The notes below the pieces were generated by a model that worked only from the letters and a program-made list of their open reading frames with translations, ran no database searches and was not told the DNA's origin. From Amborella trichopoda (Eukaryota; Streptophyta; Magnoliopsida; Amborellales; Amborellaceae), in assembly GCF_000471905.2 (NCBI RefSeq), contig NW_006500103.1, forward strand, positions 2,524,336-2,588,335: 64,000 nt of DNA, given 5' to 3'. The position numbers were made by a program, and so were the translations under genes. Of the stretch, positions 23,133-33,260 are shown in pieces; position 1 is the first letter of the stretch, and each line of letters opens with the position of its first letter.

Positions 23133-23188
<56 letters not shown>
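23111..23188. repeat. (AAT)n microsatellite
   Basis: About 26 trinucleotide units, pure after 23134. The Asn-rich frame across it is an artefact of the repeat. Confidence 0.95.
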
Positions 23189-23190
<2 letters not shown>

Positions 23191-23305
23191 GGAAGAGCAA
23201 ATACGTAGAACCCCAAAAGAAAAAAGAAAAAACAGGATACACTTAAATTTGCCAAAATTTAAGAAAACATTAAATTTCAAACATTTCTCATTATATAAAA
23301 AAGAG

Positions 23306-23502
23306 TAATAATCTTATGAGACCCTCCCACATCCATGTGTGTAGGACTTCAAAAAGATCACCATTAAATTTGGCACAAATCTATAGAAAATTTACCACAT
23401 AAATATGTGATTTGACTTTTCTAAAGATCTGTACCAAATTTAATGGTGATCCTTTGAAGTGCTATACACATGAGTGTGAGAGGGTTTCACAAGATCATTT
23501 CC
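23306..23502. repeat. Foldback MITE, family S
   Basis: The left half (cttatgagaccctcccac..catgtgtgtagga..gatcaccattaaatttggcac) is inverted in the right half (gtaccaaatttaatggtgatc..ctatacacatgagtgtgagag). This gives a near-complete hairpin. Sister copies are at 40175 and 53943. Confidence 0.8.
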
Positions 23503-23869
23503 CTATAAAAAAAACAAAAATAAAGACTAAACTTTAATGCTTCATTTAATATTTCGTGATGTTTTCCAAAACGTGTACTATGCTCCCATGGGAGCGCATT
23601 GTACGCTTGCTCCCTCGGCAAAATAGTTCCTTGGTAAGAATTTTAGATTTGATTTTTTTGTCCACTAAAGATTACCAAAATTATTATTTTCAAAAAGTAA
23701 AATTTGGATTTTGAGCTTTCTGACACTTTAATCACATCCTCCAAACTATTGGAATATAGTTCAATTTTAGGATATTATTTCTGATTTAGCGATTTTGAAA
23801 ATTAGTTTTTAATTAAATTGCTTGGTAAAAGACATGTCATCCCCCAATTTAAAATTCTTTAAAAGAAAA
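23503..23869. repeat. Q-type palindrome and flank
   Basis: The word tgctcccatgggagcgca (23581-23598) is followed by ttgtacgcttgctccctcggc. The rest is AT-rich and empty. Confidence 0.5.
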
Positions 23870-24545
23870 TGTTTAGGGTTGCATCCGTATCTACAACCCT
23901 ATCAAAATAAGTAAAGCTTCACCTCAAAATTTATCGAAAATTGTAGTTTTGATGCTAAAAACACATTCCAATCAATCATCTTAGCCTTGAGCATTATGGT
24001 TATGAAAAAAATTTATTGAATGATTACAGGCCAACTCCACTAAGGTGGGGAGCCAACTAATTGATTTTACGTGTGTGCCAGTCACGCAGAGGGTAGGGCC
24101 CAACAACTCCCTTATTATCCCTAAGCCCAGAAATGCCCAACCCAAGCTGTGCTTATTCGTTCGATCCTACAGATCATTTACCCCTCTCATATCTCATTCT
24201 GTATCCGGATCGAGCTACGTTATGCGAGTTCCATTATTGAATTGAGGAGAGAAAATAGAGCTTGAGTCCCTAGGACAACAACTACTTAGCCAAAAGAAAT
24301 TCGGATTTCATGCTTTAAAAATATTGTATAATGTAATATGTTATCTAGACTCTCCATCTAGTCTTAAAAATAAGTGTTCATGGATCATCCTAATCAATAC
24401 CATTTTTTAAACTTGAAAATTTATATTCAATGCAAATGATCAATACCATTTTTTAAACTTGAAAATTTATATTCGATGCAAATTGATTTTAGAGAAGAGG
24501 TTTTTATGCTTTTCAAATGAAGATTTGAGGTGAGGCTTTTACTAA
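23870..24545 (+). repeat. U repeat interrupted by a 275-bp insertion
   Basis: The left end agggttgcatccgtatctacaaccct is itself an inverted repeat. The U order is continuous to about 24020 and resumes near 24297 (ttcggatttcatgctttaaa). The intervening block has a different, more GC-rich composition and no recognisable identity. A short direct repeat (gatcaataccattttttaaac) occurs near 24390 and 24440. Confidence 0.55.
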
Positions 24546-24965
24546 AAATACTCCAGTTCTACATGAGAGGATAAGTGAAAAGTGCACTCTCAAAATCTTG
24601 TGGCTCACAGAAAAAGATGCTTTACCTCTGGACTTATGGCTCAAGCCAGGGCACCTGTGGAGGCCAGCCAAGCCGAAGCTAGCTCAATACTTGGCCCAAG
24701 AGGAATACCAGAGAGAGAGAAAAATACCCAAAAGCCAAAAGAAAGTAAAAAGAAAAATTAAGAGAGAGAATTACCCAAAAGCAAAAGGAAATATAGTGTT
24801 CCTTCTCAAAAGAAAATAAAACAAGAGAAAGGATGGGGTCCTTCTAAAATTTAAAGCTTAGTCGTCTCACGTCATTCACTCTCTGTCTCTCTCTAAGTCC
24901 AATCACTCTCTCTCTCTCTCTCTCTAAAAGGCAGAGGTTTAAAAAACTTTGATGATCCATTGCCT
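24546..24965. other. Purine/CT-rich intergenic DNA
   Basis: Agagagaga and lysine-coding A-rich tracts give spurious frames, and a (CT)n run lies at about 24906-24928. No gene is seen. Confidence 0.5.
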
Positions 24966-25036
24966 CACACGTGGCAGGAACGTACAGTTGGACCACACGT
25001 ACCACGTGCCATGGCCCACATCTAGGGCACACGTGC
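24966..25036. promoter_or_regulatory. Cluster of G-box (CACGTG) sites
   Basis: CACGTG occurs at 24968-24973, 25003-25008 and 25030-25035, with a further ACGT core near 24997, all within 70 bp. The first lies in ACACGTGGC, the ABRE-like context bound by plant bZIP/bHLH proteins. No nearby gene is recognised, so the target is unknown. Confidence 0.45.
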
Positions 25037-25743
25037 GGGCCCCAAATGTCCCCTATCAACTCCTTGGGACCATTTTAAGACCCTTCCCCAGTTGTCCTTG
25101 TCCTTCTCTATTGTAAGAGGGCATGTGGAATTTTAATTTTTTTCTCATTATTTATCCATCAGTTTTTAGCTAACTGAAAGTGAGACAAAAAAGTAAAAAT
25201 AAAAAATAAATACATAGAAGAGTTCTTCTTTATTTGAAAAAATTATTTTGGTTGTCACAGTACTTTAAATTTTGGCCTGATTTGAATCTACCAAATTGGA
25301 GATCCAGCTAGACTCGAAGGCTTAAAAGTTCGAAACGAGTTTAAACTTTAAAGTAATCGTATTGTCCTTTTTCCAAGCGAGATTTGGGTTCCCCACTAAG
25401 CGATTTCAAATTGGATCGACGATTCACGATCTAAACCACCAGGTTTCTAATGCTTTGTTATTTGCTGCCAAAACCGAATGGATTGCTTCATATTTTCCTC
25501 CTTACCTATCATTTTTTGAACGAAATGAAAAAAGCGCAAAATATTTAATTTTTTTTTATAACTTTTTTGGGTAGTTCATAGTTCTTTGTTGTTCATTCAC
25601 ATCCTTTGGGATAAATAGAAAAGGGAAAAGGAGAAACCAAAAAAGGCAAATTTTTCTTTATTTTGCGGTAGTTAAACGGCATGAAGGCTTTATATTTGCC
25701 GATAAACTTCCCACATATCAACATTTTTTTTTGGTATTAATTA
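25037..25743. other. Intergenic, no gene seen
   Basis: AT-rich with a short open frame at 25362-25574 that lacks an ATG start and any recognisable motif. Confidence 0.5.
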
Positions 25744-25849
25744 AGGTGTGGTTTCTATAAGGTTGCAATCTTGAACAATTCAATTACAGTGCACCTCTAA
25801 ATTTTATCATAATATGAAATTTTGGTGTAAAAATTTTTGGGATTATCTC
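25744..25849 (-). repeat. R family repeat, truncated
   Basis: Starts GGTGTGGTTTCTATAAGG with a complete first ~105 bp, then stops abruptly at gggattatctca, where unrelated palindrome-rich DNA begins. Confidence 0.7.
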
Positions 25850-26110
25850 AATGCCATTACGCAACGCCTATCGGCGAAAATGAGCAGTGTTTCCCTCATA
25901 GACTCGGTGCCATCTGATTTTTTTGGATGGGATGGATTGAAACACCGCAACGGACCTACTAGGTCTATTGTGGTATCGCAACGGACATAGCATGTCCGTG
26001 GAGGTATTTTCTTATGCCAAAAAAATTGAAAAACCGCCATGGCTCCCGTGGATCCGTAGTTGTTTTCAAAGCAAAACCACAATAGACATAGCATGTCCGT
26101 GGAGAGGTGC
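25850..26110. repeat. Palindromic-unit cluster
   Basis: Three variants of one unit lie close together: caacggacctactaggtcta (about 25952), caacggacatagcatgtccg (about 25981) and acaatagacatagcatgtcc (about 26084). Each holds a palindrome (gacctactaggtc; cggacatagcatgtccg). The outer units are joined as inverted repeats through tctattgtggt/accacaataga. The block replaces the rest of an R copy. Its class is unknown. Confidence 0.5.
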
Positions 26111-27099
26111 AATACTATTCAATTTCGCCTATACGCGTTTTTTAAAGTTTTCCTATATTGATTTTGACTTTGTCAATTTATTCGATTGGGTAATACGAAA
26201 AGTGTACCAATAACTCTTTGATCTTGGACATGAAAAGAACAAAAATTTTTATCTACGCACAGTATACTCCCATTGGAGTATGTAATATATTATGGCTTTT
26301 TGAATCATTAACGAGGAAAAACAATCCTCTTTGCTTATTCCTTGTCCTTTGCTGAGAAAAAGGCATCGAGGCTTCATAATTTCCTTCCCATTAATCCAAA
26401 TCTTTTTGGAAGTAATTAATAGAAAAAGGAACTAAAATAGAATGAAATTAGAAAATCTTAACATTTCACTATTTTCTGAAATTTTGGCCTTATATGAACT
26501 GGATCCATGAGAATGTCTGTTTGGTTAGCCAGGTACAGTTTAAATATGAGGCCATGGGTTGTCAACGTCTTGGTCAAGTCCAAAAAAGTAATATACAAAT
26601 AAGAAAGATAAAATGAATTTATGAATTAAAAGAAAAATAATAATAAATGTTGGGCTAATTGGCCAGGCAACTTGGGGTCCCGGACTCGTGGGCGAGACAG
26701 GATTTTGAGGTCCAGTCTCAAACTAGACCTATTGATCTGGGTTTGGGGCAAGCCCGGCCCATTCCCGACCCTAATATCACATTGTGTGTTTTTGGTCCCC
26801 CCTTCTCTCTCTCGAGTTAAAAACAGCTACCGGTCTAGGTTTTCATTCCCATTTATGCATTCGAAAGCCGCTAATTATTTTTAAAAACAGGTAGGGCTTA
26901 TATTCCCCATTGATCTACCCCAAAAAAATAAAAACTACTGTCTTCTGGCTTTCTTAAATATTTGGGATTTACGAAGTATACCACAATAGTGGCGTACATT
27001 CAACCTTAAAATTAAGGATTGTGTGGTATGCAAATGAAATTGTACCGATGTTTTAAATCATTTGTACAAATTTCTGGTACCCCCAACCCCATTTTTTTT
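26111..27099. other. Intergenic
   Basis: Contains a Q-type palindrome (atactcccattggagtatg at 26263-26281) and AT-rich DNA. No coding frame is supported. Confidence 0.5.
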
Positions 27100-27100
27100 C

Positions 27101-27236
27101 TCTCTCAAAATTTCTGGTCCCCTCTCCCTCAATTAATGTTGTAAGATTCGTTTCGGAGTCTTTTTCTCTCTCTCAAAATTTCTGGTCCCCTCTCCCTCAA
27201 TCAATGTTGTAAGATTCGTTTCGGAGTCTTCTTCAG
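27101..27236. repeat. 68-bp tandem duplication
   Basis: tctctcaaaatttctggtcc through cgtttcggagtct appears twice, at 27101 and 27169, with one substitution and a short length change in the pyrimidine run. Confidence 0.85.
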
Positions 27237-28754
27237 TTTAGTGAGAAGAATGAAGCAGTTCGGTACTTCGGCCGGGTTGGGGGAAGGCTTAAAAATTTTT
27301 TTTGTTTAATTTAATATATATAAATTAGATATATATAAAAAAAATTTATATGGATATTTCTTTGCTTAGACTTGCAAATCCAAATCTGACTAAGCGGCCC
27401 GAAGCAACCCGAATTTGATGAAGTGGCAGCCCCGGGTTTCATTTTGCTTCGGTCTAGGCCTAAAATCCAAAGACTCGATCTCTTTGACCGAAGCGAAGTG
27501 AATTTGACAAGACTATCCTCAATCACTTGTGCCCCCAAATTAGCCCTGCCTCGGCAATTGTTATTGCAACCCCAGGTCCTTGCTTTGAGCATGAAGCTCA
27601 AGCATGTTTCATACATTGTGCTCTCTATTGGTATGGCTTCCATTGGAAAATCTGCGGCGCAAAGGGGAAAACTTCGATGAACTCGGGGATGATTTTGATG
27701 GCCTCAGAGTAGAAATTCAGTGTCGATGAAACGGGGACAAATGCAGTATAAATTTATGGATAGACAAAGGGAATCCCTATTTTCAAGCCTACGAAAGATA
27801 TCTTCGCAAGACAATTCGTGTGTATTGGTTTTCTAGGTTCATTTTTTCTTGAGGATGGATTGGGACCTTGGCGGTAGTACCAATGAGCAGTCTCTTCTCC
27901 ATCCTCACCTAAAGAGTAAGGGCCAAATCTGCACGAACTTTATCCCTCTTTTTTTTTTTAGTTAATTTTTTCTCAAGATCCAAAGAAACATAAGATCAAA
28001 ATTATAACACTCTTTTAAATAGACAAGAAATTTTAGGTCAATTTTTTCTCAGGATCCAAGGAAACAAAAGATCAATAATTATCACACTCTTTCAAATAGA
28101 CAAGAAAAGTGAGATCCCATAATACTAAAGTTGCCTTTCTTAAATAGATAAAAAGAGAAAAATTTATCAATTTGAATGTGAGACTTGAGTTGTTTATCTG
28201 TTTGAATGAGAGACTTTAGTTGTGTACATATAGAGTATTAAGGCACTTCAATGAGATGAGTCGTGATTTTCCATCATAACCACCAAACTGGTTGCCAACG
28301 GTCACACTGGCTTCATTTTTCGAAAATTCTAATCTTAAAAACGAAGCATCACATCCAAAAGCCACGGTTTATAACCGTCACACACTTACCGAGGCCAAGA
28401 GGCTTCGAATTTCTCTTGGCCGCGGCCAAGATTTGTAGGAGCATGCTTGAGCATACATGCAAGTCACACTTGCCTAAATTGTTGCATCAATTCTCCCTTC
28501 TTATGTAGGAAAGGGGTTGGGTCATGGTGGTAGCACTTCCATGCCTTTGTTATAATTTTATGGTTTCCAATCCTGCTGACACNACCTACTGACACCTTTA
28601 AAAAAACAAACTCCCTAATATATCTAGATACATAGGTTGGGACCCGTCTTCCTTACTGAATTATGCAAAAAACAAACACATTTGCTTGTTGCATACTATA
28701 CTTATCAATTGCATGCTTCCTCTCTTGTTTGTTCAATAAGCATAAAAGTAGAGG
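27237..28754. other. Intergenic with a GC-richer patch
   Basis: Between about 27360 and 27900 base composition is more even and overlapping frames of up to 110 codons exist on both strands. None shows a domain I recognise and they contradict each other, so no gene is called. A ggtcaattttttctcagatcc-like segment is repeated near 27960 and 28035. One base is undetermined at 28583. The stretch 28510-28690 has a SINE-like look (tggtggtagcacttccatgc; ttgggacccgtcttcc), shared with 34360-34560. Confidence 0.4.
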
Positions 28755-29165
28755 GTGTTTTTCTATAATTACTTAACAATCTCTTTTCAATTATAAAATG
28801 CTCTATAATTGTAGTCAACAAATTTTAGATATTTATATACTCTTGTTTGGTACCTTGAGTAATTTTTTTAATAAAAGTAGACCACATGGGAGGTGACATC
28901 ACCCATATAGAACATACCCTTGTTTGGTACCTTGAGTAATTTTTTTAATAAAGGTAGTCCCATGGGGTGTGACATCATCCATATAGAACATACTAGTGAC
29001 ATTTAATGTTCCATGTGGGTGACGTCATACCCCATGTGGATGATATCACACTTAATGAATAAAATACCCTTATTATAAAATAGCATATTACAAAACAATG
29101 ATATATAAATGTCCAAAATTTGTTGAGTATAATTATAAAATATTCTACAGTGTAAACACCTTAGC
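28755..29165. repeat. Foldback element with inner tandem duplication
   Basis: Outer arms pair: tcaacaaattttagatattt (left, about 28813) against the complement of aatgtccaaaatttgttgag (right, about 29107). Inside, a ~77-bp unit starting ttgtttggtaccttgagtaa is duplicated (28844, 28920). gacatcaccca/tgggtgacgtca words occur in both orientations. There is no coding sequence. Confidence 0.65.
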
Positions 29166-30464
29166 ATAACCTTTAATGGATTTATATCTCTTATTTAATA
29201 ATACTATTTTTCAATTAATCTATAGTAATTTTCTTATGCAAAATAGAAAAAAAAAAAACCTCGTGGTTTCCCTACAAGGACAAGTGAAATGCCTACAGGG
29301 AATAGGAAAAGGAGATGGGGATTTTAGAGAGAAATAGGGATAAGATGAAGATTGTGTGGGGGATGGTTAAAAAGTGGAGTTGGAGTGTCTGTTTTTGTTT
29401 GAAGGCTTTGCAGAGTCTAAGAGTGGGGTGTGTTATGTTGATTTGTAGAGTTCTTTGTTTTTCTTTCATCTTTTTCCTATTTTTTGCTATCCCAAAAAGA
29501 TTTGACAGCATGCATTAACTTTAATTTTAGTAGATAGTTTTAGTTTTGGCACCTTGGATCTCTTGTTGCGGATGGTGTTAAGTAGAATCACAATCCCATG
29601 GAAATCCAATCACAAGAGGTCCAGATTGGGTAACAAAAATAGAAGTCCAACTAGAGTAGGAGCCTTTAATAATCTTTTATTTTGAGATATATATGACATC
29701 TATAGGATATGTCCTATTTAGAGCAGATTCCTAAATACATATAGAGTGAGGAAAATATTGTGTCCTATTTGGGCTCATCATATGGAAAAGATGACTTCTG
29801 CTGGAGAGAGGTAGGGGTCTCTTTAATTGAGAGGCAAGGATTTCATAAAGAGTGAAATAAACTTCCTAGCGAGAGATATATCCCTGGTGAGATACTGGTG
29901 GATTTCTCTTTTTAGTAAGAGATAGTATGGAGGTTCTTTTCATGGACCATGGTTTAATTGTATAATAGATATGAGAAATAGGCAGGTGATGTTGGTCAGA
30001 TGCGTTGGCCTATAATTGGATTTACTACTAACAACTCCTATTTCTTCTTTTTTTTTCAAATCGAAAATAGAAGAGTTGAGTGAATCCAAAATACAAAAGA
30101 GGTTCATAGCCAAAGGTAAAGATGCTAGAGTAAGAATTATTTTGGAATGTACTAGTTGTACTCGAAATGGTGCTACTGCTAAGAAGGAATCCCTAGGCAT
30201 TTTCAGATATATTACTAAAAGGATTACTTGACCTTGTTTTGTTGAAGAATAGAGAAGTGACTCTGTGTCCCCAAACACGTGATGTAACTCTTATATATAT
30301 AGTAGATTTTTATTTGTTCATGACTATCGATAGGGTCCCCTTGAAACAAACCACGTAAATCTTTGTATTCTTGTATTGTGTATATTTTATATTTTGTTTC
30401 TTGTATTATAGTTTGTACCCTCGTTGATTTTGTTTTGAAACTGATTAAATACATGATCCTAGTA
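29166..30464. other. Intergenic, no supported gene
   Basis: A 67-codon plus frame at 29315-29518 with a hydrophobic centre and an overlapping 72-codon minus frame were examined. Neither resembles a known family. The stretch 29560-29960 has a degenerate LTR-like look but no partner was found. Confidence 0.4.
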
Positions 30465-30700
30465 TGTTGGCAATTATAGAAACATGATATTGAGTTTCTT
30501 ATCTTGAATATTAAAAGATATTGAGTTTCCTATTTTGTTGGATTACTATTATAGTGAGATTTATTTTCTAAAAGTCAACAATTGTAAATCTCTGATTTAA
30601 CCTCCGTGAGTGTAGGCACCATTGCCAAACCACATATATGTCTTGTTGATTCTTCTTCTTTCTTTCCTTGGTTTATATTTTTTTTATTGCAAATTCTATA
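30465..30700 (+). repeat. E3 5' LTR
   Basis: Starts TGTTGGCAATTATAGAAAC and ends ...gcaaattctata beside the PBS. Contains ggattactattatagtgaga and gtgtaggcaccattgccaaa, both shared with the 3' LTR. Confidence 0.85.
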
Positions 30701-31203
30701 TGATATCGATCCATGGCTCACCAAGGGTTCGTCGTCTATCTTGATCGTGGTCCAGTCATGTAGATGCCAACATCTTGGATTCTCTACTAAAATCCACTTC
30801 AAGGACTAGCCAAGTTAGTGCCCATCAGAAGACAATAACCCTTGGTGTTGCTGCCACTTCAACTCATGCCCAATGAGCGCCATGGTTGGGCCACCGTTAG
30901 CCAAGAGGGGGGCACAACAAGACGTTTTCCGTGTGACCAAAACTTGCCCAATTTGTGCAACACACTTTTACTACTTTCCTTGTGACCTAAGCTTGCACAA
31001 TTTGTTTGTGCAAGACGATTTAACCTCTTGTGGATCAAAATAACTTGGACCTAATAGATGCTCAAGCTGCAAATACCTTTCGGACAATCTATTCATACAA
31101 GTCGAGTTTTCTTTTCCAAGGGAGTTTAAGCTGAGTACTGCATCCCATCTACAACGTCGATCGTAATGAGGTCAGTCTTCTGGTTTCTTTTATCTCCTTA
31201 AAA

Positions 31204-31452
31204 ATGCCAAATTCAAAAAATAACTCCAGCATGAAACTTACGATTGTTCTTTTGAATGAACTTAATTATCTTGTTTGGTCGAAAACTTTATCTTGTTTTC
31301 TCTTTGAAAAATTTAAACTTGGATATATAACTAGGAGGAAAAGCATTAATCTTGGTTTTGAAACCTCTGAAATAAGTGTTAAAAATTTCCTTTGGTTGTT
31401 AATAAAGAGAAATATGGAACAAAAATGCCTCAAAATAATGGTGGATAGATAA
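31204..31452 (+). pseudogene. E3 gag and protease remnant
   Basis: The frame MPNSKNNSSMKLTIVLLNEL-NYLVWSKTL..KLGYI is the N-terminal gag pattern (KLT-LLNG-NYLVWS..) of many plant copia elements. It stops after 82 codons. Near 31610-31670 the plus strand still encodes CDTFFWILDLEVIDHMIGNL. This parallels the protease WI-DSGATDHM motif, but the catalytic DSG is lost. Non-functional. Confidence 0.75.
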
Positions 31453-31917
31453 CCCAACAGATCTACTGCTCAAATCTTAACCACTCAAATTCAATTCATC
31501 ACTATAACTGTGATCATTATCAGCAGCCAAGTAACGCCAATGACTCTTCCTCCATACAAGGCCCTTCTTCCCCCTTCCCTGACACAAGTAACACTTTTGT
31601 TTCTATATCTTCCTGTGACACTTTTTTTTGGATACTAGACTTAGAGGTCATTGATCATATGATTGGCAATTTATAGTGTTTATCCAACCTAAAAAATAGT
31701 GAAATTATGAATCATGTGTCTATTGTTAATGATTCATTGCTTCATATCCATTGGTGTAGATAAAACCAATTCTTTTCTCCAAATCCCAATACTCTGAAGG
31801 TTTTATTTCATTTTCCTCTAACTTGATGTCTGTTATTTACCAAAGCTATTGCAAAGACAAAGTTCCATAAGATATTGTCCAAATTGGGCTCCATTGATAT
31901 CTACTCACGAGGAGGAG

Positions 31918-32201
31918 TGTTGACAATTATAGAAACCTGATATTGAATTTTCTATCTTGTATCTTACAAGATATTAAGTTTCTTATATTGAGTTTCCTGT
32001 TTTGTAGGATTACTATTGTAGTGAGATTTATTTCCTAAAAGTCCAGAATTGTAACTTTATAAATATCTAGTAAACCAGAATAATCCCTTTAAATGAGATA
32101 TTGATTTACCCTCTGTGGTTGTAGGCACCATTACCAAACCGTCTTGTTGATTTTTCTTCTCTCCTTTTTTTGTCTTTATTTTTTTTATTGCAAATTCTAG
32201 G
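31918..32201 (+). repeat. E3 3' LTR
   Basis: Starts TGTTGACAATTATAGAAAC, holds the longer LTR version with the aatatctagtaaaccagaat segment missing in the 5' copy, and ends near gcaaattctagg. Confidence 0.8.
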
Positions 32202-32319
32202 GTCCAACTTTCTTAGTTGTGCACACACGCCCACAAAATTCAGTTTTTTGTCCGTCATGCAATCGAATGGGAAGATTAAGTCTTTGCATCCTCATTGCCT
32301 GCTTGCTCCGCTTATTGCT

Positions 32320-33260
32320 ACTAAGGGCCAGTACTCGGCCATGCCCGATCGAAGTAACTCGGCTCGAGTAGGGCGGAGCTGTAAAAAAAAGAAAAAGGTT
32401 AAAAATTATCAAAAAGTACTAAAAATAATAGGAAGTATAAGTTTAAAATAAAATTAAGCAAAATACATCAAAATGATAGTAAACAAATAGACTTTAAAAG
32501 ATCAACTTATAACCAGGGAATCGTTAAATTCATCCAAAAAAATGAAAAAAAGTAAAAATAAGTATTCATGGCTAAAACACTTTTCAATATTTTTCAAAAA
32601 GATAGAATTTTTTGAATTTTTCAAAATAAGTAAATTCTTTATTTTTGAGATTTTTATATATTTTTTTATCTTTTTATAAAAATATAAAAAAAGACATTTC
32701 ACAAATTAATTCTTTATTTTTAAAGATTTTTTATATGTTTTTTAAAAATATTTTGATATCCCGAGTGAAGTACCCAACCACTGTTAGCAAAATCAAACCG
32801 AAACAGTTAACCGGACATGGGCCCAAAAGCAGTTTAATTGGCCAAACCAGTAAATCGGCCGATTCAACTATTTTAACCGGGCAAGTCCCGAACGGTCAAA
32901 AAAGAGTTGAAAAAAAAAAAAACTACTAAAATAAGAAAAGCATATAAAGAATGATTCAAACAAAGCACATTCAAATGAAGCTGAAAATTAATAAAAAAAA
33001 TATATTTTAACGAATCGATTTTTGGATTAAAATGAGTATTAATAACCAAAACAATTTTTAATCTTTACCATAATGTAAAGAATATAAAAAAATACATTAC
33101 AAATCAAATTCTTTATTTTTGGGAATTTATATACATTGTTTTAAAATTTTCTATTTTAAAAACCAGTCGGTCACCAAAACCGAAACCAGCCAGTGGCCAG
33201 TTCTGATCTAACCAGGTGGTTAGCAGTTAGATCGCCCAGTTTTTCGAGCGGTGTACCCAA
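32320..33260. repeat. Two X-related repeats in tandem
   Basis: Two units (about 32320-32890 and 32880-33260) share the order aatga..atacatcaaaatga, gagtattcatggc-aaaac, attctttatttttgaga, then an accagtcggtc/ccggccg-like GC edge. A third copy lies at 41330-41830. Confidence 0.55.

Larger units (their letters stand above)
30465..32201 (+). mobile_element. E3: deleted Ty1-copia element
   Basis: Two direct LTRs (30465-30700 and 31918-32201) flank a 1.2-kb interior. A degenerate initiator-Met PBS (tgatatcgatccatgg, 30701-30716) follows the 5' LTR, and a PPT (gaggaggag, about 31909-31917) precedes the 3' LTR. The interior keeps part of gag and a scrap of protease; integrase, RT and RNase H are gone. 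The type differs from E1/E2 in gag and LTR. The 5' LTR lacks about 45 bp present in the 3' LTR. Confidence 0.85.

Noticed and set aside
23043..23246. 67-codon frame with an Asn run
   Set aside because: The Asn run is the (AAT)n microsatellite and the rest is U repeat.
27311..27680. Overlapping 110-codon minus and 85-codon plus frames
   Set aside because: No domain recognised, both strands open at once, and no upstream or downstream exons visible. A protein search could overturn this.
29293..29518. Small hydrophobic ORFs on both strands
   Set aside because: A membrane-like segment alone is weak evidence. No conserved peptide motif (for example the DVL/RTFL type) is present.
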